A stretch of DNA of 64,000 nucleotides, taken from contig CM056993.1 of NCBI GenBank assembly GCA_029891345.1, positions 224,635,924 to 224,699,923 of the forward strand, in the 5' to 3' direction. A model generated the notes under the pieces. That model saw only the letters and a list, made by a program, of their open reading frames with translations, had not been told where the DNA came from and did no database searches. Below, in pieces: positions 44,782-56,120 of the stretch; position 1 is the first letter of the stretch; each line of letters starts with the position of its first letter. The stretch comes from Dryococelus australis. Its lineage: Eukaryota > Arthropoda > Insecta > Phasmatodea > Phasmatidae. The translations under genes were made by a program, and so were the position numbers.

Positions 44782-45913
44782 AGGGTTTTGAAAAATCCTG
44801 ACGGGAAAACAAATTAAGTTAGGTACACGCGGGTTTCGGCATATCGGATCAAAACTCTGACCTAAGTAGACCTCGATGTAGGCTCTCTTGATAGCACGGA
44901 GAGGGTCCTAATTATGTACCAGCTCTTGCCATGTTCTGTGCACCATGTCTGCCTGCTGGAATAGGCAAGATTGCTTTCTTGATACGGGACTTGAGATCGT
45001 CAAGCCGTCTTACCGATCCATTTTACTGGAAATGAGCTGTCTAAATAAGCGCGTACCTGCAGACCCCAATTCGGTGAAGTTTTTGCAGAATGATGCTTGG
45101 CTGAATGTAGTATATTCGTGGTACCACGTGTACGCAGTATAGCTAAAAGACTACGTTCAGAATGTCCAGGTAGGTGTTCGTGTTGATCGTCTGCTCTTGA
45201 GCAACAAGAACCCAAGAACCGGGTCATGCATTACACCACACCACACATTAACATTAGGAATATCACGAACGAACTTCCTAATGAGATGTGGGTTTTCTGT
45301 GCTCGAAATTGGACTTGCCTCGATACATGAAGTGTTGCTGCGTCTGTGAAAATGATTTTGTCCAAAAAAAACTCGCAATTGAGGTCAATGCGGGCAAGCA
45401 TTCCTTCTGCGAATTGTTGTCGTAGGATGTGGTTGTAATTATTGCACTAACTGAACTTTCTTCGCACATAACCTCAACCTCTTATGCAGCATCCTGTGCA
45501 TGGAAGACGTGGAGCCACCAATTCTCGCGAAGCTCTTCGTGTAGATTTTGTAGGGTTTCGTGCAGGCGCTTCACCGATTCTTCCGACACATTCATCACTA
45601 GCACCCGGTCGGCCACTTCTTTTGCGATCTCTGACACTACCAGTTCCTAATAAACGCCGTTACCAATCTCTTAATGCATAGTCACCGGAGGTTTCTGGTT
45701 GAACTCAGTGCGGTAGTTTCGTTGTGTATGAGTGGCTGATTTTGTCTCAAATATGCAAGCCACACAACGCGCATGCTCCTCCACACTTGCCATTTTGTGA
45801 AAGAGCAAAATCAAGATGGCCACTTACACCATTTTTTGGTAGCAAAACAATCTTCCAGAGTTTTAATTTACTGTGCCGAAAAATGGTTTTCCGTCAGGAT
45901 TTTTCAAAACCCC
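44782..45913 (-). mobile_element. mariner-family transposon with TIRs
   Basis: The left end AGGGTTTTGAAAAATCCTGA (44782 on) and the right end (45883-45913) are inverted copies differing at one or two bases, each flanked by TA. Weaker inverted similarity extends about 50 bp further out on both sides, so the true ends may lie at about 44735 and 45965. The interior holds one minus-strand transposase. Length of about 1.1 kb is usual for the family. Confidence 0.85.
44870..45793 (-). pseudogene. mariner-family transposase (decayed)
   Basis: Starts MASVEEHARCVACIFETKSA (ATG at 45791-45793) with a helix-turn-helix segment HTQRNYRTEF. After frame changes come RDRKRSGRPGASDE, FFLDKIIFTDAATLHVSRQV (first catalytic Asp), a TENPHLIRKFVRDIPNVNVW block, LQVRAYLDSSFPVKWIGK, and a C-terminal DMVHRTWQELV and AIKRAYIEV. 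The residues after WIGK, up to the C-terminal domain (which include the WPARSPDLTPLDF box and the third acidic residue), are deleted, and the second Asp is not preserved. This is the ENPH-type mariner relative common in insects and other arthropods. Confidence 0.82.
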
Positions 45914-46911
45914 TAACGGACTTTAAAAACACTGTGTACTTGACTTTAAAGTCTCGTGTACACTTGGAACATGTTTCCAAAAATCCTGTTCCAAATCAGT
46001 TTATAAAATATTTCATGAGTTTCTTTTTCTATAATGCTTGAACGAAAACAGTTGTCATGGCAAAGAGAAACAATTAGGGAACAAATTCGATTTTATTTTG
46101 AGAAAGAAACAACGTTTTATGTTTTCCAACTGAAAAGAAAACATTCAAAAATGTTAATATGTCTGAATGTGTTCCTCGACTGCCAAAGATTCTAATATCA
46201 GTATTTGTGTGTAGTCTAGGCTACTGATTGTTGTTTGTAGGAAAGGGCAGATTATTCGCTTAGCATATTTTTCAAATCTGAGGCTTGAAGATTTTTCCTA
46301 GTTTCAAAAATTTTACTTGTATGAGTCCACGTGATTTTGAGATTCTGTTGCAAATGGATCACTCTATGAGTCTACCAACTCCTTCTCTTGGCAGGCGTGC
46401 CACATTGTTCACAATAATATATAGAGTACAAGTAAAAGTCACTTTTTCTTCGTATGACATCTCTAACAACACTGCAGTGGGTGTAAAGATTAATGTTAAC
46501 TAATGCTGCAGCATTGAATACTTTGCAGCGCTATAACGCTACGTTCTTGAAAATTCTAATTGTTGCATCTGCAGTATTGCTGATGGCGTGATCTCTTGTT
46601 GGTACAGTTTTACTCTAGTACACACACTATCCTTGTCAGATCAACAAGTCTGGAAACTATAAACAATATAAAAACTGTTAGTAAACAACGCGTAGCAGTT
46701 GTCAGACGCATGTTTCCAAGTGTAGACGAGGGTTAAGGGGATCGCCTGTCCAGACACTTAAACAGAGAGGACAATTTCAGTCGTATAGCTCTTACTTAAT
46801 ATAATTATCAATATATTTGACCGGTACCTACTTACAAATTGCAGTTCAGGAATTTTTCATGCCCTAAAGATAATTTCCGTTTTCTATTTATTTCTCTAAA
46901 GCAAAATAAAA
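45914..46911. other. intergenic, outer arm of the mariner element then nothing seen
   Basis: The first 50 bp may belong to the preceding transposon. Beyond that no gene or repeat is recognised. Confidence 0.4.
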
Positions 46912-47143
46912 AAGTGAGCTAGTGAAAAGATTTGGGTGGCTTTTAACAGAGAGGTCTTGTAAGCCGATGAGGGAGATTGAGGTGAGTATGGAGCAGCGCC
47001 GGAATGGAAGGCCGGGAGAAACTGGAAATCTCCGAGAAAACCCGCCGACTGAAGGCATCGTCCGGCATGTTTCCCATATGTGATTGCTCCCGGTTCGCCT
47101 TGGTGAGAGGTGTGCCAACTAACCGTTGAGCCACCGCAGCCCC
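46912..47143 (-). repeat. tRNA-derived SINE, copy 1
   Basis: Shares with 51145-51403 an ordered series of blocks: TTT(A/G)GGTGGCT, GAGGTCTTG, AGCCGAT, GGTGAGT(A/G)TGGAGCAGCG, GAGAAAA, GGCATC(A/G)TCC. It ends in the tRNA-like head (minus strand GGCTCAACGGTTA). The second promoter box is partly deleted. No open frame. Confidence 0.7.
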
Positions 47144-49241
47144 TTTGCTAAGACGAGTGTTTTACAATGATTTTGTGCCACTTGATATAATAAGAACATG
47201 CTTCCCACCTTTGTGTTTATTTCTAACCATAAAATGATAGCTAGGTTCACCACTTAGAGAATGCATGACAGCTCACAGTGCCTTGCGCATAAAGGCGGCC
47301 AGAAATTCAATGCGCGCACATACGTCGCCCTTAACTCTGCCATCGTTTAACGCCTCGGAGATGCAAAATGCCTCTAAGAATACGCGTTTCACCATACAGT
47401 CTGCGCGCGTCATGTGATGACAGCTTCAGAACCACGTAATGAAGTATATATTAAATAAATTATATTCGTTGAGAACAAGGGCATTTTGTTGTCTCCATAA
47501 ATCTGTGCATCGGAAATAAAGGGAACAATGTCTATGTTACAAAACTGGGATTTAAGCATTGTTTTAATTTTATCTGTTACCTTATTTAGGGTTGAAAAGT
47601 ACTATATACTATACAGAATTAATACGCGACTTTGCCAGTAGGAAAGGGCAGTATGTCTTATCATTGTATTGGGATAAACAGTACTCGATTTATGACATAG
47701 AGAGCCTTACCTCCGATGCATAGAAATTTTCGGCAAAAATATACGTTTAATGAGATACTGATATTTAATGGTGGGTCGTAGTGCACAGTCCCAACGAATT
47801 AGGTTCGCCGCTACCGCGGCTTGCACTCTACCGCGCGTTAACCGTGGCTTTGCAACACAGCGAGGAGTCGACACAAGATAATACTAAAGAAGAAAGGGTA
47901 GACGTTATGCACCCTACACAGTCAATTACAACCATCGCATTTGACAATATATTACTTGAAACTCCAAATATCAATTTTTATTTTAAATATTTGTTCCGTT
48001 CTGGTAACAAACACGCAGCTCAGAACATTACACACACACACACTTCTTTCGTCCCTGATTATCGTGGTTCCAAATTCTAATTCAGTTTTGTTGTATTTGT
48101 CGTTGTTTCTATCAAAAAGGGAATATGTCAATCACATTTATTTTTGTTCATTACTCTTCGTATTTATGAAATTATCTAAGTTTCTGGTATAAGTACAAAA
48201 TTCATTCTCAGTCACGCTTTCGTAATCAACGTTTTAATTTGCCTGGTATGAGAATAAATAGAAACTGTAAAAGTAACATTAGATTTAAATTGAATGAACC
48301 AAATTCTCAAAGAAAAATATCAGTATCTCACTACAAACCACAGTGCTTTGGAGAAATGAGATCTAATTTGTTTTTGATTTTTGTTAACAACATGCGAATA
48401 TATCGTTTGCCTACGTGTTAAAAATATGTGTTGGGCCTCTGTTTGCTTATTATGATAATGTAAACTTATTTAATAAAACAATTCCGCGTATGCCTGAACA
48501 CTATAAATTTACGACGACTTATTACAACACAAGAAGTATTGAAACATTGCGTAAACAGTAAGTTGTATAAAGGTTTAACGTAGCACAAACCTCACTGGAC
48601 ATTTTAAGATACAGAATTTTGTTTAAAAAAACTGCGCTCTGAACAATTGGTTTATAAATTTAATAAACATAACACATGTTACAAAATTGCAGTTTACATA
48701 GGGAGACCAGTCATTTTATTCTACAGTATTGAGCTATAGGGGGCGATTGTTCTTGTGGATCTGCATCCTGTTAGTGCAGTCAGGTGGCACAGACTCAGAC
48801 AAGCGGCCTTCTGAGTTCTAATGAAGTGACGCTGAAGTGTGCCTGCCCTCTGCATATAGGCTGTGCTCTAGGAGCTCATTCGCTTTAGCATTACTCGACG
48901 AAGATATCAGGATACTCTTATGATTTAATAACTTGTGGTTTTTTATGTTATTAAAGCGAGCAGGTTTGGGTTAGGCGTAGGTCAATGTAGAGACGGGGTT
49001 AATTAAAACGTCTTTATAAAACACCCAAATAAATATCAACCAACCCAACTCTCTACAATCGTTGAGTTAAAGCGGGGAGTCAATTATAATATCTGATAAC
49101 CAATTATGCAGAAGTGGCGTTATTCTTAATTAGCTAAATGTATCTAAAACCACTGGAACTTGTTCACTTTCATCTCGATGCCGAAGGCTGCTTTGCCTCA
49201 CGTCTCGGCAGTGTCGGTCCACAGTATGCCCTTCTGCGGTC
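47144..49241. other. intergenic stretch, no feature seen
   Basis: Short frames (for example 47781-48080) without recognisable motifs. A short (CA)n run near 48029. Confidence 0.45.
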
Positions 49242-49895
49242 CTCTTGACCCCGCGGCGGCTGGTGTCAGGCCTGGCTTCTCGACCCCGCAGCGGCTGGCA
49301 TCAGGTCTGGCTACTTGACCCCGTGGCGGCTGGCATTAAGCCTGGCTACTTGACCCCGCGGTGGCTGGCATCAGGCCTGGCTGCTTGACCCCGCGACGGC
49401 TGACATCAGGCTTGGCTACTTGACCCCTCGGCGGCTGGCATCAGGCCTGGCTACTTGACCCCGCGGCGGCTGGCATCAGGCCTGGCTTCTTGACCCCGTG
49501 GCGGCTGGCATTAAGCCTGGCTACTTGATCCTGCGGCCGCTGGCATCAGGCCTGGCTTCTCGACCCCGCGACGGCTGGCATCAGGCCTGGCGTCTCGACC
49601 CCGCGGCAGCTGGCATCAAGCCTGGCTACTTGACCCCGCGGTGGCTGGCATCAGGCCTAGCTTCTTGACCCCGAGGCGGCTGGCATCAGGCCTGGCTACT
49701 TGACCCCGCGGCGGATGGCATCAGGCCCGGCTACTTGACCCCGCGGTGGCCGCTGACATTAGGCCTGGCTATTTGACCCCGTGGCGGCTGGCATCAGGCC
49801 TGCCTACTTGACCCCACGGCAGCTAGCATCAAGCCTAGCTTCTTGACCCCGCGGCGGCGGATGGCGTCAGGCCTGACTTCTTGACCCCGCGGCGC
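49242..49895. repeat. GC-rich 35-bp minisatellite, about 18 copies
   Basis: Unit CTTGACCCCGCGGCGGCTGG plus CATCAGGCCTGGCTA, repeated head to tail with exact 35-bp spacing for most of its length and a few length variants near 49750 and 49860. Copies differ at scattered positions, mostly C/T or G/A at the CpG-rich core CCGCGGCGG. The stop TGA inside the unit and a length not divisible by three argue against coding. Confidence 0.97.
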
Positions 49896-51144
49896 TAAAT
49901 ACTCGCAGTGGTTTTATAAACTTAACTATTTCCAAAATGTCGCTCAGCTCGTGGCCTCGCCCTTATTGCCTCTCGTGCAAGGGGTGTCCATTATAGCCAG
50001 TTTTATGGATATGCCTTGTCCTCCATAACAATACATAATATTCTCCAAAAATTTCTTTAGTGTCATGAAGCTATCCTCTTATTGATCCATCTTCCATCGA
50101 CATACTTTCCTATTTCTTATACATGCTTATTTTTTCCAGGAATTTATGAATTCTTTACAATTTGACATTTCGCTAAAATTAAATTTTAATGCACGTGTAA
50201 TACCGTGGCAATAATATTGCAACTTTTTTTACTATGAACCGTTTTGACTATATGAGTTTTGGCGAGTAAATAATAAGCGATGAATTAAATCTCACTCCTC
50301 AATAAATCCGAGAACTTTACATGGAATGGAGTATTAGTTTCAGGAAGTGCTTAAATGTACTTGATTTATTCTTCGGCATATATATGCCCTTACTTTCTTC
50401 TGCAGCCAGTTTTATATGGCAACACACTCAGATGCCTGATACCTGGCCACACAGATATCGTCATTAGTGTGCCATATTCCCCCTGTTTCGCTAGTATTGC
50501 CGACGTACTTTTACATCACTGTAGTTTTATACACCAAGTCACAGAATTTCACTCTGTGGAAAACACTACGTTCGTAAGGACACGAATAACCTCGCTGATA
50601 GCTTTGGATACACTCACTTCCATGGCAGTTGTCATTTTGCATGTAAGTATAAAAGTCGTGAAGTGACACGCTACCTTGTTTGGGTGTATTCTATTCCACA
50701 TAATGAGCAACTCACACTGCCTCTGATATTATTCCATTCTTCTTTAAGTGAGTGGCATGGGAAACGTGTTAACGCCCATCATTTTAATGTAAATATTACC
50801 TGTGAGGTTGGCTTTTATAGTCTATAGTCTTTTATAGTTAAAATGACAACAGTGACAAAGTGTGATGGAGTTCCGTGTTGCAGTACCGGGGTGCGGAATG
50901 AGTGTACGAAGGTTAATTGAGAAGCAGTCGTGTTACTCCTTATGTGAGAACAGAGCTTGATGCAGTTTGAAAGTCACTCTGACGTAGATGAGCAACAACT
51001 TGTGCAGAGGACACGAGTCTTTCCATGCGAAAACGGGAAAGCGACATTTTAAAACAAAGTGTTAGAACTGGGTTGCGGAAGCTTTCGTATTCCGAACATG
51101 TCAACTCAGCTAGCACATTCGATAACTATCTGTAGTGCTTTTAA
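49896..51144. other. intergenic stretch, no feature seen
   Basis: One 103-codon frame (50355-50666) without recognisable motifs. Confidence 0.45.
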
Positions 51145-51403
51145 GGTTAAGAGAGTGAGTGAAGATGTTTAGGTGGCTCTTAAAATCGAGGTCTTGAGAG
51201 CCGATTGGGATGAAGCGAGGTGAGTGTGGAGCAGCGCTGGAAGGCAAGAGCGGGGAAATGGGAGATTCCCGAGAAAATCCACCAACCAGCGGCATCATCC
51301 AGCAGGATTCCTACATGTGAAAATCTGGGGGCGACCCCGCTGGGAATAGAGCCCAGGCCACTTTGGTGGGAGGAGTGTAGTATAACCGCTACACCACCAC
51401 GGT
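51145..51403 (-). repeat. tRNA-derived SINE, copy 2
   Basis: On the minus strand it starts with a tRNA-like head: GGTGGTGTAGCGGTTATAC (A-box type) and, about 40 bases later, GGGCTCTATTCCC (B-box type, close to GGTTCGANTCC). A body shared with 46912-47143 follows. The head resembles arthropod tRNA genes such as those for Glu or Gly in form, but the cloverleaf is not intact. Confidence 0.75.
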
Positions 51404-54249
51404 TTTCATTCAGTGTAGAAAAATCCTATACGAAAGGTTATTTAGCTAAGATATTCGCCCCAAATAGCTCAGAAACTGCTGCAGGTAACGGTATTTGGAT
51501 TTCGAATTCGTAAATGGCACTATACGGGGCTCATAGGACACGGTTTGTGTTTGTTCAGAGACGTAGTTAATTACTAAGAGAATTATATCAACTTTTTTAA
51601 CAGTAAGAATATATACATTTCTCCTAATATATTATTAAGCTGTGAGATTAGTGATATGATCACTTTGAAATCCCGACTGCATCGACTTCTGTCTCCATGA
51701 TGTGGGTTATCCAACGCCATGCTAAGTACATCCTGCAAGTATTGGTCCCCTGCAATACATGCTTGGTGTGCCTGTACAGTATACTGATGTTTTCTGTATA
51801 CATTCTGCCTTGTCCTGTGCCTGTATTTACATACATTCTCCTGCGAAGGCACCTCAAATGTGATCAATTTCTTTGCAGATGAGTGAATTTGAACTAGCTT
51901 GATGGTTACCGCCCTTTTATTTCATTTCGTACTTTGCAAAGGCTCGTCTCCGAAGGTAAGTCAGGAACACAGTACTGGAAACACCGCGTATGTGCCGAAC
52001 CAGTAATCGGCTCTGACATGTCAGCACCTCGGCTTGTCAGCATCCAGGGGCTCCCAGATCTATACGTCGGTTAGCCAATGTAAAGACTTGAGATCAATTA
52101 ATATGTCTTAATACCGACGTCAATTTAATGAAAATGTTGCTGTAAAATCGTTATAAAATTTACTAAACATTTAAATTTAGATCTCTTTTCGTATATTGGA
52201 TAGAACAATAAGAAATATTCAAAACGTGTGTCATCCGAAATGTATTCGGCCGTGCGCGAGTAAGACACGCGACATAGGATAGCCAGCTGCCTTGTCACTG
52301 TAGATCCATACTTGTGTCAGTAAGGACAGTTAGTTGTGGCAGTACAAAGCTTAAGCAAGATGGATTGAAAAAGCAAGGAAACAACACAAGAGAAAAATTT
52401 CCGTCAGTTTGAAGCAGGCAAATCTTATTAAAAAAGGTGATATCATCTGTAGGCCATTCAAGGAGTAGTAGGGAAATGGGGGTCTTTGGAAAGGGGATCG
52501 GATTCGGATTCACTGGCCGCCATGTTGTTAAGTCACCCTTCCGCAATCTTGCTCCATGTTTTATAATATTGTGCTTATATTTTCTGAGAGACAATAGAAT
52601 TTTTAATTCGGAAAAATTACTTTAATTATGTTTTCCTTGTGCGTAGGCTTTATAGGTATGACGAGTGTTTCTCATCGACATGTCCCCGCCAGTATTACCG
52701 GAGTTACTACCAAGTGTCGAACCTGGACCCTCCTTATGTTATGTCTCATATTGTAGGGTGACGTGTATAATGTTTTGCATCGGTATGATGTGTGTTATGC
52801 CTCTCCAGTACTGTACCGTGTAAAATTTTTCTTAAATGAGTTTTTTTGGTCGTTCTGTACTTCTTCTCATTTGTTTGTGATTTCTCCCCAGTACTGTACA
52901 ATATTTTCTCTCATTGTTATTGTTCCAGAGATTTTTATAAGTGTTGTACTGCGTATTTTCCGTTTGTCTAATCATGTTTTTTTTTTGCTACTGTACGTTG
53001 TGTCTGAGAGGTGCACAAGGGGTCGATTGTGGACCTTACTTATTCCCGACTGGGGACTAAGGTTCCTCGACGTATTATATGATACATGAATATGCAGTCG
53101 CTGTCTGTTGGATCTCTACATATGTATTTTGCAAGTTTTGTTTCACATGTGAAATACTCAAGCCTTGATAGCTGTCTATGGAACATAGTTCTCTCTTCGG
53201 CAGCCGGTACGTCGGGTGACTGGCCGCTGCAGGTTGCAAGTGTACTTCCGTTCCGGTGTTCTGCGAAAATTGCCGACGTTGAGAATACCCCCTGCCGTCC
53301 AAGTCTAGAGACGACAATTACAGCAGCCTGCTTTCAGATGCACGCGCTTCCTTATTTAAAAAAAAAAAATTAATTATGTTCCTACATGTAATATATGTTT
53401 GTGGTGGTTAGAGTGCATATATATATATGTATATATTACTTCAAAATGTAACCACACCAAGTATTTTGATCGTTACCAACAGTGTTTTATTGACACTGGC
53501 ATAAAATTTTTTTTAAAATTTGTTAAAGATGATACAAAAAAATTTTTGTTTCTTTTCCGACAGTAGGTTTTTAAACATCAATATAAAACATTTTAAAATG
53601 TCAACCGTGATATGTGTTGGCCATGAATTACGATAAATTTTTTTTAAACACATTGATATACTTTGTTCTGTTTATACAAAGCTTCTTTCCCGAGTCTCTG
53701 GGTTTATTGCATACCTGCAATGTTTTTTTCGTCATAAACTTTTTTTACACGTGCCATGGATTATCAAAGCTTTAGGCCTTGGGTATTGCACGACGCGCAG
53801 AAATATCTTCTATTCTGCACTCTGTAGTCTCGTGATGTACGTCTCGACCAGCTGCCTGAACAGCGTTTAGCCACGATACCTGTACAAGTCCATTATGTTT
53901 GTTGTGGCAGGGGACGTACAAAGTACGCTCTTGGCGAATAACGTCCAAAGGCTATCGGATAATTATAGCTTCCTCCAACACTTTGAGAATGTCGCCACAC
54001 GGGAATATTTCCATCGTTCCACCTAAGTCCGTGCATCTGTAGGAGGTATACCTGTTGCGTGATGTTGTCGAGATACTGCCATTGGCATGGTGGTAAAATG
54101 TAAACACTTCGGTTTGCTCGTAGCCGTCGCTTTACAAAATGACAATCTGCTTGATGGTGTGAGAGTCCAGCGCGCGAAACCCTTGGATGTTGCTAGACAT
54201 TTTTTCACAGACACTAAGCAATTTTACCCAGTGTAAAGGTAGTCTGCAT
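51404..54249. other. intergenic stretch, no feature seen
   Basis: Several 60-108-codon frames (for example 52295-52594 and 52763-53089) without motifs. CCAGTACTGTAC occurs twice, near 52806 and 52888. Confidence 0.4.
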
Positions 54250-55150
54250 CTAATATGGTAGTATGCTTGTTGAACTTTAGTTTTTTTTCTCGAGGTTTAG
54301 TTTTCAAGGTCATTCAATGTCACATGATCAAGGTCAATGTCATGGGTCAGAAGTTAAGGGTCAAAGGTCAAATTCCAATTGCTAATGGGCACTGGCTTCC
54401 AAGATGGTGGACATGTGATGTTTACCAAGATGACGGTCGCCTACTAAGATGGCTAACTGGGTGTGGGCGAGGGGATGGAGGCCAGCCGACTAATTTGCTA
54501 GGAGGGGAGAGATTGGGGAAACCTCGTGAAATTTAAGTATTAAATAATTTATTAATAATTTTTTAAACAATTTTAACAATAAATATTTTGTTAAAATAAT
54601 TTCAAAATTAAATTTCCATAAATTTATAATACATTTTGATATTAAATTTCTTGGGATTGTTTGGATTTTTATAACTTTTCGGATATATAAGGTCAAAGGT
54701 CGTGGGTCAAGGTCAAAATTCATCTTTGTACAATATGGATGCAAGATGGTTGATGGTTAGGTCTGACTCCGATCCTGGATCCCTTGTATGGATTTGGCAT
54801 ACCCTATTCCTATGAAACCAATATGGCCATCAATGCTCTGTTGGTCCTAAGGAAGCCCTCAAATTACTTAAATCAACCGAAAATTCGATTTCAAAGGCTC
54901 ATTAATGCACATGAGGGGCTTCTACTATTTTTTGGGGGCTTCTGACATTTTTTAGGGGAAACATGGGAAATTTTTAGGGATTTTTTTAGGGAAAAAGAGA
55001 AATTTTAGGGAAAAGGGTTAAAGTTCTAGGGTATTTCTTAACGATTTTGAGGGAAACAAAGGGAAAAAAATTTTGGGGAAGAAACGTAAAAGATGACCGA
55101 CGGGTGATGTAACAACATGGCGGCTGGGTAAATCCGAATCCGATCACCGA
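54250..55150. repeat. dispersed repeat with AGGTCA arrays, copy 2
   Basis: Contains TCAAGGTCATTC, GATCAAGGTCAATG and GGGTCAAAGGTC (54300-54370), CCAAGATGGTGGAC-type motifs, an A/T-rich core of TTTTTAA runs (54540-54660), AAGGTCAAAGGTCGTGGGTC and CAAGGTC (54690-54715), and an end AACATGGCGGCTGGG...TCCGAATCCGA. The end block matches 7210-7255. It may be two partial copies in tandem, since the AGGTCA and ATGG blocks recur. Confidence 0.6.
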
Positions 55151-55155
55151 TCCCC

Positions 55156-56120
55156 TTGTCACAGACTCGCCATTTTCCTACTACTCATTCGCAACAGTGG
55201 AAACACATTTTAGGTAGGTTTAATAAAACAAAAAATGTCCAAAATGCCCAAATAAATGATCGACCACACATATTGACTGAGAAAGAGAAGATGCTACCAG
55301 CGAGAATAGTTTTAAAATATCCTAAACAAAGTACAATGAAAAATGTAGTAGAGGTTGCGAATGAATTATGAAAGTCAGCTTGAGAGAAAACAGTTAGAAG
55401 AATATTTAATTTATTTGGTGCTTTTGAGTGCAGGTCTACTTTAACGGCGATAAGGCCATAGTAAGAGACACTATTTCTGCAGTTATTGGGAAGGGAACAG
55501 GCCAGTGCTTCAACGAAGCTGGTTTTCATTAAAACCATGCATGAGCAAAGTTGATAATCGGAAGAGACTTACGTATATACAAATCTACAGTAAAGTAATT
55601 GTAACCATTTTTATGTCTTGCTGGAGAGTGACAGTGTGGAGAACAAAAGACAGTGAGATGGGATAAAGGGATTTGACTGCTACTGTCAAACATGGATCTG
55701 GTTCGATCCATGTTTATGCTTGAGTGCGAGTGGTATGAGGTATTATTACAATTATCATGGTCGTGTTTGTATATCTTGACATTTGTAATACCATGTTGCC
55801 GAAAGTGTGCGAGATATGTAATGACTGGGGACTACATTATTTTACCCAGGTCAATGACTGGAAGCACACGTCTCATATCACGAGGATGTGGCTACTGTAT
55901 AACACTATCTTACAGTATATGCTGACCCCACCCAAGTCACAGAGTATCAGTCCAACCAAGCACTTGTGCGATGTTCTGAAATCAAACATAAAGAAAAACC
56001 CATATCCCTAAATAATGATTTAAACGCATATATATGTTTGAAGAGTATCACATTTCCAAGAAACGTGACTGATAATTTGAAGAAGTCGATTTCCATAAGA
56101 CTGGTAAATGAAAAGTAGTG
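55156..56120 (+). pseudogene. Tc1-like transposase (dead)
   Basis: Blocks in family order across three frames: FNKTKNVQNAQINDRPHILT and EKEKMLPARIVLKYPKQSTM (paired helix-turn-helix DNA-binding region), TVRRIFNLFGAFECRS, TVKHGSGSI, GLHYFTQVNDWKHTSHITRM (where a QQD-NDPKHT-type Asp box is expected), WLLYNTILQYMLTPPKSQSI, HLCDVLKSNIKKNPY, and a C-terminal NLKKSISIRLVNEK. Many stops. The last acidic residue is not seen at its usual SPDLNPIE site. No terminal repeats were identified. Confidence 0.75.

Noticed and set aside
49242-49895. Regular 35-bp repeat as a possible CRISPR array
   Set aside because: Units abut with no unique spacers, there are no cas genes, and the sequence is eukaryotic; it is a minisatellite.
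50355-50666. 103-codon frame as a gene
   Set aside because: No motif, no codon signal and no conserved neighbour; length is possible by chance.
51340-51403. Possible tRNA gene on the minus strand
   Set aside because: Only promoter-like boxes are recognisable; the cloverleaf arms do not pair and a longer shared body follows, so it is a SINE head.
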